This document shows positions 34,966 to 44,017 of a stretch of 64,000 nucleotides of DNA, piece by piece (positions within the stretch are counted from its first letter, which is position 1; each line of letters starts with the position of its first letter). A program made the position numbers and the translations under genes. This stretch comes from Sporosarcina oncorhynchi (GTDB lineage: Bacteria > Bacillota > Bacilli > Bacillales_A > Planococcaceae), in assembly GCF_033304615.1 (NCBI RefSeq), contig NZ_CP129118.1, positions 244,001 through 308,000 of the forward strand, read 5' to 3'. The notes below the pieces were generated by a model. That model saw only the letters and a list, made by a program, of their open reading frames with translations, was not told the origin of the DNA and made no database searches.

Positions 34966-35553
34966 CTAAAACGTGTATTTGTTATTCACTAATTTATCCG
35001 CAACGAATGTGAAGTCTTCTAAGAATAACGTATATAAATTTGGACGGCGGCGAATGGCTAGTGGATGATAGGCAACTGTTGTTTGATAGCCTTTTACTTC
35101 ATGCCAACTACCGCGTAAACTTTTTACATCCACTTCGGTGTTTTCGAAAAAGGATTGTACAGCTACATTGCCTAAGCATAAAATTAGTGCGGGTTTTTGT
35201 AGTTTGAGTTGTTCATCCAGATGGCGATGCATGCAAATATCACGGGTTTGTTCTTTATCATACGCACGCACGGGTCTTCTTTTTAAAATATACGTTACAT
35301 AGATTTGGTCTTTACTTAAACCTACTTCATGAACGGCCTGCTGCAATGTCTGCCGCGTACCACACACCATCGTATTTCCTTCACGATCTTCTCTGGCACC
35401 AGGATTATCTAGAATCACCATGATTGGCGCCTTCGGATTTCCTTCTCCCCAAATCATTCGTGTTCCTTGTTGATACAGTCCGCAATCTTGGCAATCTAAT
35501 TCAATTGCCGGAGTTGTATCTTCCGGCCATATTTCTGGACAAAATGATGTCAA
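34966..35553 (-). CDS. Uracil-DNA glycosylase family protein (Fe-S type)
   Basis: The 195-residue protein has the superfamily motif IMVILDNPGAREDREG (type 4/5: GEAPG-like), Cys residues in CQDCGLYQQG typical of the 4Fe-4S glycosylases, ALILCLGNVAVQSFF, and the C-terminal TVAYHPLAIRRRP (HP motif). It would excise uracil or related bases from DNA, although substrate range differs between subfamilies. It starts at TTG 35553 behind AGGAGGG. It stands alone on its strand. Confidence 0.82.
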   Translation of the reverse strand: MTSFCPEIWPEDTTPAIELDCQDCGLYQQGTRMIWGEGNPKAPIMVILDNPGAREDREGNTMVCGTRQTLQQAVHEVGLSKDQIYVTYILKRRPVRAYDKEQTRDICMHRHLDEQLKLQKPALILCLGNVAVQSFFENTEVDVKSLRGSWHEVKGYQTTVAYHPLAIRRRPNLYTLFLEDFTFVADKLVNNKYTF

Positions 35554-35806
35554 ATTAATCGCCCTCCTATCATGTTAAGGTTTCCCCAATAGAAATCGTT
35601 CATACTGTGGTATTAAAGGAGAAAGACAGTGGCGTGGCGAAATGAGTCTGTATTGGTTTTGATAGGAGTCGTTTTACATGGAAGAATATTATGGAGAACT
35701 TTGTAGAAAAGTGTATGTACATACAATTGAGGATGGCTAGGGTGAAGGGAATGCATTTCAGGTTTTTGAGTGTTTAGTTTGAAAATTGTAAGCGGGGTGA
35801 GGACGT

Positions 35807-36577
35807 ATGTTATGACAGGAAGTAGCGGTTCAGAAGATAAGTGAGAGTCTGAAAAGTGATCCGCTTGTGCAGGCGATCTTTTTGAAAGGATCGATGGGGA
35901 GAGGCGAGCATGATGCGCATTCGGACATCGATTTGTATTGTTTGGTGAACGAGGAAGATAAAGAGAAGTTTCTTTCCAACCGGATGAAGCATGTACATGC
36001 GTACCGAGACACTATTTTAATGGAAGATATTTTCATTGTCGCGCCGCAGATTATTGCCATCTATGACGATATGTTGCATATTGATTTATTCACAGTGACG
36101 AAGGAATCGTTTGTTGGTGGGGATCATTTTGACGTGTTGTATGATCCTGAAAATGTGATGGATGCGTTTTTGCATACGCAAGGGCTGACGATTTCTGGGG
36201 AGCAATATCGTGATGATGTGTTAGATGTGGCATGGTTTTTGTATCAATATGAACAGTCAGCTGCACGGGGAAATGACATTTGGTCGGTGCGGATGTTGAC
36301 GAATGTTGTCAATCATCTCGGACGGGTTTTGTTATTCCGTTATACTCCGGAACGTGCAGCGCTTGGATTGAAGACACTTGAACGTTCATTGCCGGAATCA
36401 GTTGTGCTGGAACTCGAGGAGGTTATGGAATTCATTACTCCTCGGAAACATGCCCAGGCAGTGAAGCGGATCAGTGAATTGTTGGAACAAGAAGTTGAGT
36501 GGATGCAGGCGCAGTTTGCGGAAGATGAGCAGATTATGCGGTTTATGCGGTTGATGATTGGTGTCTGTGGAGAGTAA
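35807..36577 (+). pseudogene. Nucleotidyltransferase-fold protein with in-frame stop at codon 3
   Basis: The body (GSMGRGEHDAHSDIDLYCLV) has the nucleotidyltransferase motif GS-x-DxD, followed by a helical C-terminal domain; about 236 residues from GTG 35867. Family-like sequence extends upstream (QEVAVQKISESLKSDPL) to ATG 35807, which has GGGGTGAGG before it, but codon 3 is TGA. Expression therefore needs a weak internal start such as GTG 35867 with no clear ribosome site, or readthrough. The family modifies antibiotics or proteins; the substrate is unknown. It could still be an intact shorter gene. Confidence 0.6.
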
Positions 36578-36673
36578 TTGGTTTGTGGCAAAGCGCATCG
36601 TCAGCTTTGTCTTTTTTAATTGACTGAATGTTCTTTATGTAGTAATTTCAAGTGGAGAGGAAAGGAGTGAGCA

Positions 36674-37633
36674 GTGTTCATTTACAAAAAAAGAAGTGCG
36701 CCGTCAATGTTGGCGAGTTTGGATGCAGGTGTGCGACGTTTGTCGGATACCCATGAAATGATGCCGATTTTGTCGGTGAAGTATGCTGCTGTTCAAGCTG
36801 GCTTTGGTGGTGAACAGGAGTTGGACAAGGTTTTTGAAAGGTATTCATTTTCAATGAAGTATGGCGTTTTTCACGATATGTCTCTTATGTCGAGTACGTA
36901 CTTTCAAGTGGATACGTTGTTGGTGACGCCATGGTTTGCGGTTTTATTCGAAGTGAAGAATATTTCAGGTGAGCTTATGGTGACGGCAAATCCACCGCAG
37001 CTGATCCGCAAGTCCGATTCTGGCAAAGTGAGCGGCTTTAAAAGTCCACTTGCGCAATTGGAAAGCAACTGCGAGTTGTTTCAGGATTGGTTGACTAGTA
37101 GGGGCATTTCACTTCCTGTGTACGGCGCGGTTGTGCTTGCCTATGCAAAACAGCGAATTGACGTGTTCGACACGGACGTCCCGATTTTATTTCCCCATGC
37201 AGTCCCCACTTTTATCCGCAAAATCCCTACAGGATCCCCGTTGTTGGATGAAAAGACCTTTTCCAGGTTGTTGGCTGATCTGAGTACTAGTCATCGGCCA
37301 TACATTCCATCACCTATTAGCAGTATGTACAAAATTCCGAAGAATGATTTTCGCACGGGCGTGATATGTCCGGCATGTGGTCGGTTTGGGATGGAGAAGT
37401 ATATGGGTGGATGGCGCTGTTTGGCTTGCGGGGGGGCAAGTCGAACCGCGCATGAACAAGCCATTCGCGATTGGTTTCATTTGTTTGGAGGCGAGATGTC
37501 GAATGGGGATTGCAGGGAGTTTCTGCATGTGAATCGGCAGCAAACTGCGCATCGGTTGTTGGTGTCGATGGAGTTGGAGACGAGCGGGACTTATAGAGAT
37601 AGAGTCTATTGTATGCCAAATCGAGGAACATGA
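36674..37633 (+). CDS. NERD-domain protein with C-terminal zinc ribbon
   Basis: The 319-residue protein has a NERD nuclease-related domain (about residues 45-160: GGEQELDKVFERYSF, FQVDTLLVTPWFAVLFEVKNISGEL, with the PD-(D/E)XK-like D and ExK). A four-Cys zinc ribbon (CPACGRFGMEKYMGGWRCLAC) and a helical end follow. NERD proteins are thought to act on DNA or RNA; the role is not established. The GTG start follows AAAGGAGTG. A terminator and repeat array d follow. Confidence 0.85.
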   Translation: MFIYKKRSAPSMLASLDAGVRRLSDTHEMMPILSVKYAAVQAGFGGEQELDKVFERYSFSMKYGVFHDMSLMSSTYFQVDTLLVTPWFAVLFEVKNISGELMVTANPPQLIRKSDSGKVSGFKSPLAQLESNCELFQDWLTSRGISLPVYGAVVLAYAKQRIDVFDTDVPILFPHAVPTFIRKIPTGSPLLDEKTFSRLLADLSTSHRPYIPSPISSMYKIPKNDFRTGVICPACGRFGMEKYMGGWRCLACGGASRTAHEQAIRDWFHLFGGEMSNGDCREFLHVNRQQTAHRLLVSMELETSGTYRDRVYCMPNRGT

Positions 37634-37634
37634 C

Positions 37635-37662
37635 AAAAAGCGCACAGAATTGTGCGCTTTTT
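37635..37662 (+). terminator. Terminator after NERD gene
   Basis: AAAAAGCGCACA pairs perfectly with TGTGCGCTTTTT across a four-base loop. Confidence 0.85.
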
Positions 37663-37678
37663 GTTGTGGAAATTGACG

Positions 37679-37797
37679 AGTCGGTGGTAAAACTGTCCGA
37701 GTCGGTGGTAAAGTGTCGAAAGTCGGTGGTAAAGTGCTGAAAGTCGGTGGTAACCGCCAGAGAGTCGGTGGTAAACTCCTCCGAGTCGGTGGTAACG
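37679..37797 (+). repeat. 21-bp repeat array d (core AGTCGGTGGTAAA, 6 units)
   Basis: Cores start at 37679, 37700, 37721, 37742, 37763 and 37784, exactly 21 bp apart. The left flank GAAATTGACG is the same as at array e2. It lies between convergent genes. Confidence 0.95.
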
Positions 37798-37881
37798 CGA
37801 TTCGCCTTGGATCCTCGCCCGGTAGAGTGGTAATAACCTTCAGCATGGCAATCGCACCATCCCAATACGTTCACCTACTAC

Positions 37882-38772
37882 TCACTCCTCCTCAATCAAT
37901 CCACTTTCCACTAAAAAGTCATGTGCGACTTGTTCGACCATCATGCCGTCGTTGTCGACTTTTCCGTTCATTTTCTGCATCGCTTCCTCGTCGATCATAC
38001 CTGCGAGGGATTCGAGGACTTCTTCGATTTCAGGGTATTCCTTCAACGTTTCCTCGCGTACGAGCGGGAGGGCGTGGTAAGGAGGGAAGTACGATTTGTC
38101 GTCTTCTAGGACGCGCAAATCGAATTCCTGCAACTGGCCGTCTGTCGTGTACGAGTTAATGACGTCGACTTCATTCGCGTTGATGGATCGGTACATGATG
38201 CCGTGGTCCATCCCTTTGACGTCTTTGAATGTCAAATCGTATTCTTTTGAGAAGCCTGGCAAACCATCTGGACGGTCGATGAACTCGAAGACCGCACCGA
38301 GTATGAAATCATCGGAATGCTTCGCAAAGTCGCTAAATGTGACGATGCCAAGTTCTTCCGCTCGATCTTCCCATAAAGCTAATGTGTACGTGTTGTTGAA
38401 ACCGAATGTGTCGAAGGCGATGATGCCGTCTTCACCGACGAGACGGCGGGTCAACTCAAGCGTCTCATCCGCATCTCCGGGTTCTTCATGGTAATAGTTG
38501 ACGACAATCGTCCCGGTGTAATCTGGGATGACATCGATTTTATCGTTGATCATGGCGTTCCACACAACGTTGGAACCACCGAGATTTTCTTTATACAGTA
38601 CTTGGATATCTGTTTTATCCTCAATCAGCTGTCCCATCACATGCGACAAGATGATGCTCTCGGTGTTGTTGCGGGAACCGAGAATTAGCGAGTCTTTTTC
38701 GATGAAAATACAACCGCTCAGCAAAACTGTAACCATTGCAGCCGATAGGATGGCGAGAATGTGTTTCCTCAT
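37882..38772 (-). CDS. Osmoprotectant ABC transporter, substrate-binding lipoprotein
   Basis: The 296-residue lipoprotein has a signal peptide with lipobox LLSGC (Cys 21) and an OpuAC/OsmX-type fold (LILGSRNNTESIILSHVMGQLIE, VIPDYTGTIVVNY, DGIIAFDTFGFNNTYTLAL, NSYTTDGQLQEFDLRVLEDD). It binds glycine betaine, carnitine or choline-type solutes outside the membrane. Its ATG overlaps the stop of the permease gene (38769-38772). It resembles OpuCC; which solute is bound cannot be said. Confidence 0.9.
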   Translation of the reverse strand: MRKHILAILSAAMVTVLLSGCIFIEKDSLILGSRNNTESIILSHVMGQLIEDKTDIQVLYKENLGGSNVVWNAMINDKIDVIPDYTGTIVVNYYHEEPGDADETLELTRRLVGEDGIIAFDTFGFNNTYTLALWEDRAEELGIVTFSDFAKHSDDFILGAVFEFIDRPDGLPGFSKEYDLTFKDVKGMDHGIMYRSINANEVDVINSYTTDGQLQEFDLRVLEDDKSYFPPYHALPLVREETLKEYPEIEEVLESLAGMIDEEAMQKMNGKVDNDGMMVEQVAHDFLVESGLIEEE

Positions 38773-39428
38773 TCGGCTTTCAGTCCTTTCGGTGTCGTCC
38801 AGCGTTCAACGCCGCCGAAGAACAATTCGAGAACGATGGCTAATAAAGCTGCCGGGATTGCACCTAGCAAGATTAAACCATCAATTCCACGAGTAATACC
38901 GAGGAAGATGAAGTCCCCTAAGCCACCAGCACCGATGAATGCAGCAAGTGTTGCGTTACCGACGTTAATGACTGCGGCTGTTCGAATTCCGGCCATGATG
39001 ACTGGAATCGCAAGCGGCAATTCGACTTTGAATAAAATCTGGAAACTCGTCATGCCCATCCCTTTTGCCGCTTCGCGGGTTGCAGGGTCTACATCATTGA
39101 TGCCGGTATACGTATTCCGAATAATCGGCAAGAGTGAATAGAGGAATAGCGCGGCGATCGCCGTTTTAACGCCAATTCCAAATATCGGAATCATGAAACC
39201 GAGTAATGCAAGACTTGGAATCGTTTGCATAACACCGGCTCCACCTAGCACTAATGTCGATAATTTAGGTACACGTGTAACGAGTATCCCAAGTGACACG
39301 CCGAGTACGATAGCAATGAGCATGGAGAAGAAAACAAGTTGGATATGCACGGATGTCGCTTCCAACACTTCTCCCCAGCGCATTTGTAGTTGTTGTGATA
39401 GTTGTTGCCAAATTGATAAATTATTCAT
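38769..39428 (-). CDS. Osmoprotectant ABC transporter, permease
   Basis: The 219-residue permease has about six helices and the binding-protein-dependent motif (EAAKGMGMTSFQILFKVELPLAIPVIMAG, the EAA loop). It forms the membrane channel with the ATPase and lipoprotein of this operon. ATG 39428 follows GGAGG; the frame is open upstream only because it overlaps the ATPase gene. OpuB/OpuC systems usually have two permeases; only one is present here, so it may act as a homodimer. Confidence 0.9.
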   Translation of the reverse strand: MNNLSIWQQLSQQLQMRWGEVLEATSVHIQLVFFSMLIAIVLGVSLGILVTRVPKLSTLVLGGAGVMQTIPSLALLGFMIPIFGIGVKTAIAALFLYSLLPIIRNTYTGINDVDPATREAAKGMGMTSFQILFKVELPLAIPVIMAGIRTAAVINVGNATLAAFIGAGGLGDFIFLGITRGIDGLILLGAIPAALLAIVLELFFGGVERWTTPKGLKAE

Positions 39429-40554
39429 GAGTATCCTCCGTTTCTGTCCACTGGCTCGACATGGCGGATAGTAATGAACCTCGAGTGACAAGCCCGACGA
39501 CTTTCATCTTGTCATTGACGATTGGAATCATACCGAATGGTGATTCATCCATCATAATAATTGCGTCCTTTGCTGAAGTTGTATCTAATAAGAAATGCTC
39601 TACAGGTGTCATAACTTCTTCGATTGTCTGAATCGAATTGAGCTTCTTGATGACATCGTAAGCGGATACAATACCGAGCAGATGCTTTTCTTCATTCACA
39701 ATGATCAGGTCTGTAATTTTTCGCTGCCGGATTAGAGTAATTGCTTTTTCAGGAGAACTTTGAGGAAGCGTCGTGATGACTGATTCCGACATAATATCGA
39801 TGACAGGCATCAATTCTGGGTTTTGGATGATGCGGTGTTTTCCGATGAACTCTTCAACAAAACCGTGGGCAGGTTCATGAAGTAACTTTTCTGGAGTGTC
39901 CAATTGAAGAAGCTTGCCGTCTTTCATAATGGCGATGCGATCGCCCATTTTCAATGCTTCATCCATGTCATGTGTAACGAAAATAATCGTCTTATTCAGT
40001 TTTTTGTGTAATGAGATGAGCTCTCCCTGCAACTGTTCGCGAGTTAGCGGGTCAAGTGCGCTGAATGGTTCATCCATTAGAATGACTTCCGGATCGGATG
40101 CCAGTGCGCGGGCAATTCCGACTCGCTGCTGCTGTCCACCAGACAATTCCTTTGGATAGCGGCCTGCGAATATCGTAGGATCCAGTCCGACCAATTCCAT
40201 AAGTTCCATAACACGCGCCTTCGTCTTTTCAGCGCTCCAGCCATTCAGTTGAGGGACGATCGAGATATTCTTTTCAATCGTATAATGCGGGAATAAACCA
40301 ATCTGCTGGATAACATAGCCGATGCTTCTGCGAAGTTCAGATGCGACGTAAGAGTCTGTATCCTTCCCATTAATCGAAATGGTTCCGCTGGAATGGGGTA
40401 CCATCCGATTGATCATTTTCATCGTTGTAGACTTACCCGAACCACTAGGGCCGATGAGAACAAGCAGTTCGCCTTTCGGAATCTCAAAGCTGATAGAATC
40501 AACTGCTTTGAATCCGTCATCATACACTTTACTGACGTTTTGAAATTTTAACAT
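39421..40554 (-). CDS. Osmoprotectant ABC transporter, ATPase with two CBS domains
   Basis: The 377-residue protein has Walker A GPSGSGKST, signature LSGGQQQRVGIARAL, Walker B VILMDEPFSALDP and the switch His. Two CBS domains follow from about residue 255 (MSESVITTLPQSSPEKAITLI; EEVMTPVEHFLLDTTSAKDAI), which in OpuCA-type ATPases sense ionic strength. The permease gene begins eight bases before its stop. It is first in the operon; the leader carries a hairpin with a T-run (40623-40670), so attenuation is possible. Confidence 0.92.
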   Translation of the reverse strand: MLKFQNVSKVYDDGFKAVDSISFEIPKGELLVLIGPSGSGKSTTMKMINRMVPHSSGTISINGKDTDSYVASELRRSIGYVIQQIGLFPHYTIEKNISIVPQLNGWSAEKTKARVMELMELVGLDPTIFAGRYPKELSGGQQQRVGIARALASDPEVILMDEPFSALDPLTREQLQGELISLHKKLNKTIIFVTHDMDEALKMGDRIAIMKDGKLLQLDTPEKLLHEPAHGFVEEFIGKHRIIQNPELMPVIDIMSESVITTLPQSSPEKAITLIRQRKITDLIIVNEEKHLLGIVSAYDVIKKLNSIQTIEEVMTPVEHFLLDTTSAKDAIIMMDESPFGMIPIVNDKMKVVGLVTRGSLLSAMSSQWTETEDTHE

Positions 40555-40622
40555 ACGTACCTCCTATGTTTTTTACTAAATAGCTAGAAGCTAAATAGTA
40601 TATGAATAAATCAAATGTAGCT

Positions 40623-40670
40623 AAAAAAAGAAGACATATTTGTTGGCTGATTAGTCAGCAACCATGTCTT
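40623..40670 (-). terminator. Hairpin with T-run in the leader of the osmoprotectant operon
   Basis: On the minus strand AAGACAT pairs with ATGTCTT at the ends, GCTGA / TCAGC pairs inside, and CTTTTTTT follows. No minus-strand gene lies upstream for over 1 kb, so this terminator stands between a promoter and the ATPase gene, or ends a leader RNA. Confidence 0.6.
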
Positions 40671-41020
40671 GTAAATTAGTGTAACATAGATTCCATTGAA
40701 TTAAAATTACATAAATTGTAAATAGGCGCATTTAACAGGCGGACAACAGCCATAAAATTGGAAGAAGAAAACCCCTATAAAACGCTTGCTCTCAGTAGTT
40801 GACGAACAGTTCGGAGTTCGGAATAAACGGATGCTAAAATAATCGATAAATTTATTTTATTTTATGTGAAATTAAAGATTTTGGATGTAGAATGGGGATT
40901 TATCTCATTGGGAAGAAATCGATATTTTGTTGAAAATGTTCTTGAGTCGACTAGAAAAATGAGAATGTCTATAAAACTTTTCATTGATTTATTTTGATGG
41001 GAATATGGATGTAATTGGGT

Positions 41021-41118
41021 TAGTGGTGATAGAGCGACGGTGAGCGGTGATTAAGAGCTTTCAAGCGGTGATAGAGTGTGCGGAAGCGGTGATAGACTTT
41101 GAAGAAGCGGTGATAACA
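41021..41118 (+). repeat. 21-bp repeat array e1 (GCGGTGATAGA type, 5 units)
   Basis: Cores start at 41021, 41042, 41063, 41084 and 41105, exactly 21 bp apart. This is the first of two arrays in a divergent intergenic region (osmoprotectant ATPase on the minus strand, bceR on the plus strand). From 40671 to 41020 the region is AT-rich and I recognise nothing else in it. Confidence 0.93.
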
Positions 41119-41184
41119 GGATCCGGGTATCACTTTGGCGCAGACCGATTTTACTATTCCAGTTGCCAGGTGGCGAAATTGACG

Positions 41185-41325
41185 AGTCGGTGGTAATTCG
41201 CTTCAAGTCGGTGGTAAAGTCGTGCGAGTCGGTGGTAAGTCGCTTCAAGTCGGTGGTAAAGTCGTGCGAGTCGGTGGTAAATCGCTTCAAGTCGGTGGTA
41301 AAGTCCCCCGAGACGGTGGTAACCC
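41185..41325 (+). repeat. 21-bp repeat array e2 (AGTCGGTGGTAAA type, 7 units)
   Basis: Cores start at 41185, 41206, 41227, 41248, 41269, 41290 and 41311, exactly 21 bp apart. Variable parts alternate between TTCGCTTCA-like and GTCGTGCG-like, so pairs of units were copied together. The array ends 95 bases before the bceR start. Confidence 0.95.
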
Positions 41326-41419
41326 CCCTCCTCTTCTATAAATGCCATTATTCCACCTTCACAGTCGAAACTTGCATGGATTTACACGTATAATGCTATT
41401 TAGAAGGGATGTGCATCGG

Positions 41420-42103
41420 ATGGACATGACGATTTTTATTGTGGAGGATGACGAGGCGATTTTTGACTCATTGCGGGAGCGGCTTGGGCAATGGTCGTTT
41501 CAAGTGGAGGGGCCGGATGATTTCCAGGATGTGATGGGTGGATTCGTGGCGGCGAAACCGCAACTTGTGATTATGGATATTCAGCTGCCGGCGTATGATG
41601 GCTTTCATTGGTGCCGGGAAATACGCGCGGTGTCGAAAGTGCCGATTATCTTTTTATCGTCTCGTGATCATCCGATGGATATGGTAATGGCGATGAATAT
41701 GGGGGCGGATGATTATATTCAAAAGCCGTTCCATACGGATGTGTTGCTTGCGAAAATTCAGGCGACACTCCGTCGTACATATGCATATGCAGAGGAATCT
41801 GTCGATGTGCTCGAGTGGAATGGGGCTGTCATTGATATGAAGCGCGGCGTAATACGGAAAGACGGCATCGATATCGACATGACGAAAAATGAGTTTTTCA
41901 TTATGACCGTGCTTGTGCAAGCAAAAGATGAAATTGTCTCACGCGATGAACTGATCCGTAAATTATGGGATGACGAACGCTTCGTCAATGATAATACGCT
42001 GACGGTAAATATCACGCGGTTGCGGCAGAAACTGATGGATATTGGACTCGGTGACGCGATTATCACAAAAAAAGGGATGGGTTATATGGCGGTGACGCTG
42101 TAA
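41420..42103 (+). CDS. bceR: BceR-type response regulator
   Basis: The 227-residue OmpR-family regulator has receiver residues VEDDE, MDIQLPAYDG (phospho-Asp) and QKPF, and a winged-helix domain ending VNITRLRQKLMDIGLGDAIITKKGMGYMAVTL. In this family the regulator activates a bacitracin-type peptide antibiotic exporter. A kinase and the BceAB-type transporter follow. ATG 41420 has GAAGGGA about ten bases upstream; ATG 41426 is an alternative. A matching binding site lies before the ATPase gene. Confidence 0.9.
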   Translation: MDMTIFIVEDDEAIFDSLRERLGQWSFQVEGPDDFQDVMGGFVAAKPQLVIMDIQLPAYDGFHWCREIRAVSKVPIIFLSSRDHPMDMVMAMNMGADDYIQKPFHTDVLLAKIQATLRRTYAYAEESVDVLEWNGAVIDMKRGVIRKDGIDIDMTKNEFFIMTVLVQAKDEIVSRDELIRKLWDDERFVNDNTLTVNITRLRQKLMDIGLGDAIITKKGMGYMAVTL

Positions 42104-42116
42104 AGGAGGACTGAGG

Positions 42117-43139
42117 ATGTTCGTTTCCTATTTGAAGGACATGAAAAGTTGGATTGTTCTATTTGTAATTGCTCTTGTATTCACGGATATACTCGTCTGG
42201 ATGGATAAGGGAATCTCAATTCGACTGACTTCCCTCATCTATTTAAATGTATTGCTTGTGACAGGTTTTATCGTCTTCCTCCTGTGGCGTTCTAAAAAAG
42301 AGACTCGTTATACAAAGGAACTAGTACATATATCGAATGAAAATGACATGGATTGGCAGGAAGCGCTCCCTGAACCGGTATTCTACCGTGATCGGATGAC
42401 AAACGAATTTCTCAGTCAAGTTGCAGACGATCATTTAAGGAAGCTATCGGAAATGAAGACAGCAAATCTGATTGAAAGTGACTATACGGCTGCCTGGGTA
42501 CATGAGGTGAAGGCGCCGCTTACTGCGATGAAAATGACAATTGACGCAAATCGAGAGTATCCCCCCATGCGCAAAGTTGAAGCGGAATGGTTACGGGTGC
42601 ACCTGCTTATTGATCGCCAATTGTATATGTCGCGCATGCCAACACTTGAGACGGACTATATACTCGTAAAAACAGCTATCCATAGACTTGTAAAGGCTGA
42701 ATTGCGGGATTTGACGCCGTGGTGCTTAGAAAAGAATATTGGAATTGATATCGATGAGAGAGAGCTTGACGTTGTGACAGACAGTAAATGGTGCCGTTTC
42801 ATTATCCGCCAGCTGTTGACGAATGCTATTAAATATAGTCCTGCGGGTGGAACGATTCATATAACGATGAGCCGAAAAGCCAGTGGACACGGTGTTTTAT
42901 TAATAAAAGACGAAGGGCCTGGCATTGCTGCGCATGATTTGCCGAGGGTGTTCGATAAGGGGTTTACAGGGAGTACTGGTAGATTGCATAATGCAGCGAC
43001 GGGCTTGGGGCTCTATTTGGCTCAACAAGTGGCGATGAAAATCGGTATTCATCTTACAATTGAGTCGGAAATCGGTAAAGGGACGCTCGTTTCAATGACG
43101 TTTCCAATTGAAAATGAATTTGACGCGACACGAACGTGA
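42117..43139 (+). CDS. bceS: BceS-type intramembrane-sensing kinase
   Basis: The 340-residue kinase has two membrane helices (about 12-32 and 38-58) with almost no outside loop, so it relies on the transporter for sensing. The phosphoacceptor segment is WVHEVKAPLTAMKM, and the ATPase has N box LLTNAIKYSPAGG, G1 DEGPGIAAHDLPRVFDKGF and G2 TGLGLYLAQQV. It starts 13 bases after bceR behind AAAGGAGG. Its stop lies inside the BceR-like box of the next unit. Confidence 0.9.
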   Translation: MFVSYLKDMKSWIVLFVIALVFTDILVWMDKGISIRLTSLIYLNVLLVTGFIVFLLWRSKKETRYTKELVHISNENDMDWQEALPEPVFYRDRMTNEFLSQVADDHLRKLSEMKTANLIESDYTAAWVHEVKAPLTAMKMTIDANREYPPMRKVEAEWLRVHLLIDRQLYMSRMPTLETDYILVKTAIHRLVKAELRDLTPWCLEKNIGIDIDERELDVVTDSKWCRFIIRQLLTNAIKYSPAGGTIHITMSRKASGHGVLLIKDEGPGIAAHDLPRVFDKGFTGSTGRLHNAATGLGLYLAQQVAMKIGIHLTIESEIGKGTLVSMTFPIENEFDATRT

Positions 43140-43150
43140 CGAAAATGTAA
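43137..43150 (+). promoter_or_regulatory. BceR-like binding site
   Basis: TGACG-AAAA-TGTAA fits the known BceR pattern TnACA-N4-TGTAA with one change. It lies about 90 bases before the bceA start, where activation would be expected. Confidence 0.6.
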
Positions 43151-43240
43151 CATTGGCCGACCTGTTTGTCATCCAAATCAAACGACCATACAGCGAACAA
43201 TCGATAAGATAGGGGTATAGCAAACAGGGAGGCAAAAAAG

Positions 43241-44017
43241 ATGGAACAATATAAAACGATATTACATGCGCAAAACGTCCGAAAGTCATTCGGTACTCGA
43301 GGGAATGTCGTGCAAGTGTTAAAAGGAATCGATCTGCGTGTCATGGAAGGTGAATTTGTCGGCATTATGGGAGCGTCAGGTGCAGGGAAGACGACACTAT
43401 TGAACGTTCTTGCGACGATTGACCGTACGACGGAAGGGTCGATTTTAATTGGAGATTCGGATATTTCCAAAATGAAGGATCGGGAACTTTCAGCATTCAG
43501 GCGTGATCAGCTTGGATTCATTTTCCAAGATTACAATCTGCTCGATACGTTGACGGTGAAGGAGAATATCTTGTTACCCGTGTCGCTCGGCAAGATGAAA
43601 AAGCGAGTAGCAGAAGATCAGTTCAAAATGATTGCTGATTTATTGGGCATTAAAGAGCTTGCGGATAAATACCCGCATGAAATTTCTGGTGGGCAAAAGC
43701 AACGGACATCAGCAGCACGTGCACTCATTAACAAACCGTCATTGGTATTTGCGGACGAACCGACGGGCGCACTTGATTCGAAATCGGCGTCATCGTTGTT
43801 AGGGACGTTGGAGGATGTGAATAAACAACGCGGTGTCACAATCATGATGGTGACGCATGACCCTGTCGCATCAAGTTATTGCAGCCGTGTTGTTTTCCTG
43901 AAAGACGGTACTATATACTCGGAATTGTACCGCGGTGATAAAACGAGGCAAGCCTTCTTCCAGGAAATCCTGAAAGTACAAGGCGTGCTCGGGGGTGACA
44001 GCGTTGACGCTCTTTGA
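43241..44017 (+). CDS. bceA: BceA-type ABC transporter ATPase
   Basis: The 258-residue ATPase has Walker [10 protein letters not shown], signature [15 protein letters not shown], Walker [14 protein letters not shown] and MVTHDP. It is the MacB/LolD-like type. With BceB it forms a transporter that frees lipid II cycle intermediates from peptide antibiotics such as bacitracin and signals to BceS. GGGAGGC precedes the ATG, and its end overlaps bceB. Confidence 0.93.
   Translation: MEQYKTILHAQNVRKSFGTRGNVVQVLKGIDLRVMEGEFVGIMGASGAGKTTLLNVLATIDRTTEGSILIGDSDISKMKDRELSAFRRDQLGFIFQDYNLLDTLTVKENILLPVSLGKMKKRVAEDQFKMIADLLGIKELADKYPHEISGGQKQRTSAARALINKPSLVFADEPTGALDSKSASSLLGTLEDVNKQRGVTIMMVTHDPVASSYCSRVVFLKDGTIYSELYRGDKTRQAFFQEILKVQGVLGGDSVDAL

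Noticed and set aside
41051-41348. Minus-strand frames coding TTDSHDF- or YHRL-type repeats
   Set aside because: They are a by-product of the 21-bp (seven-codon) period in arrays e1 and e2. The same pseudo-proteins appear at arrays a, b, d and h, with no start signals.
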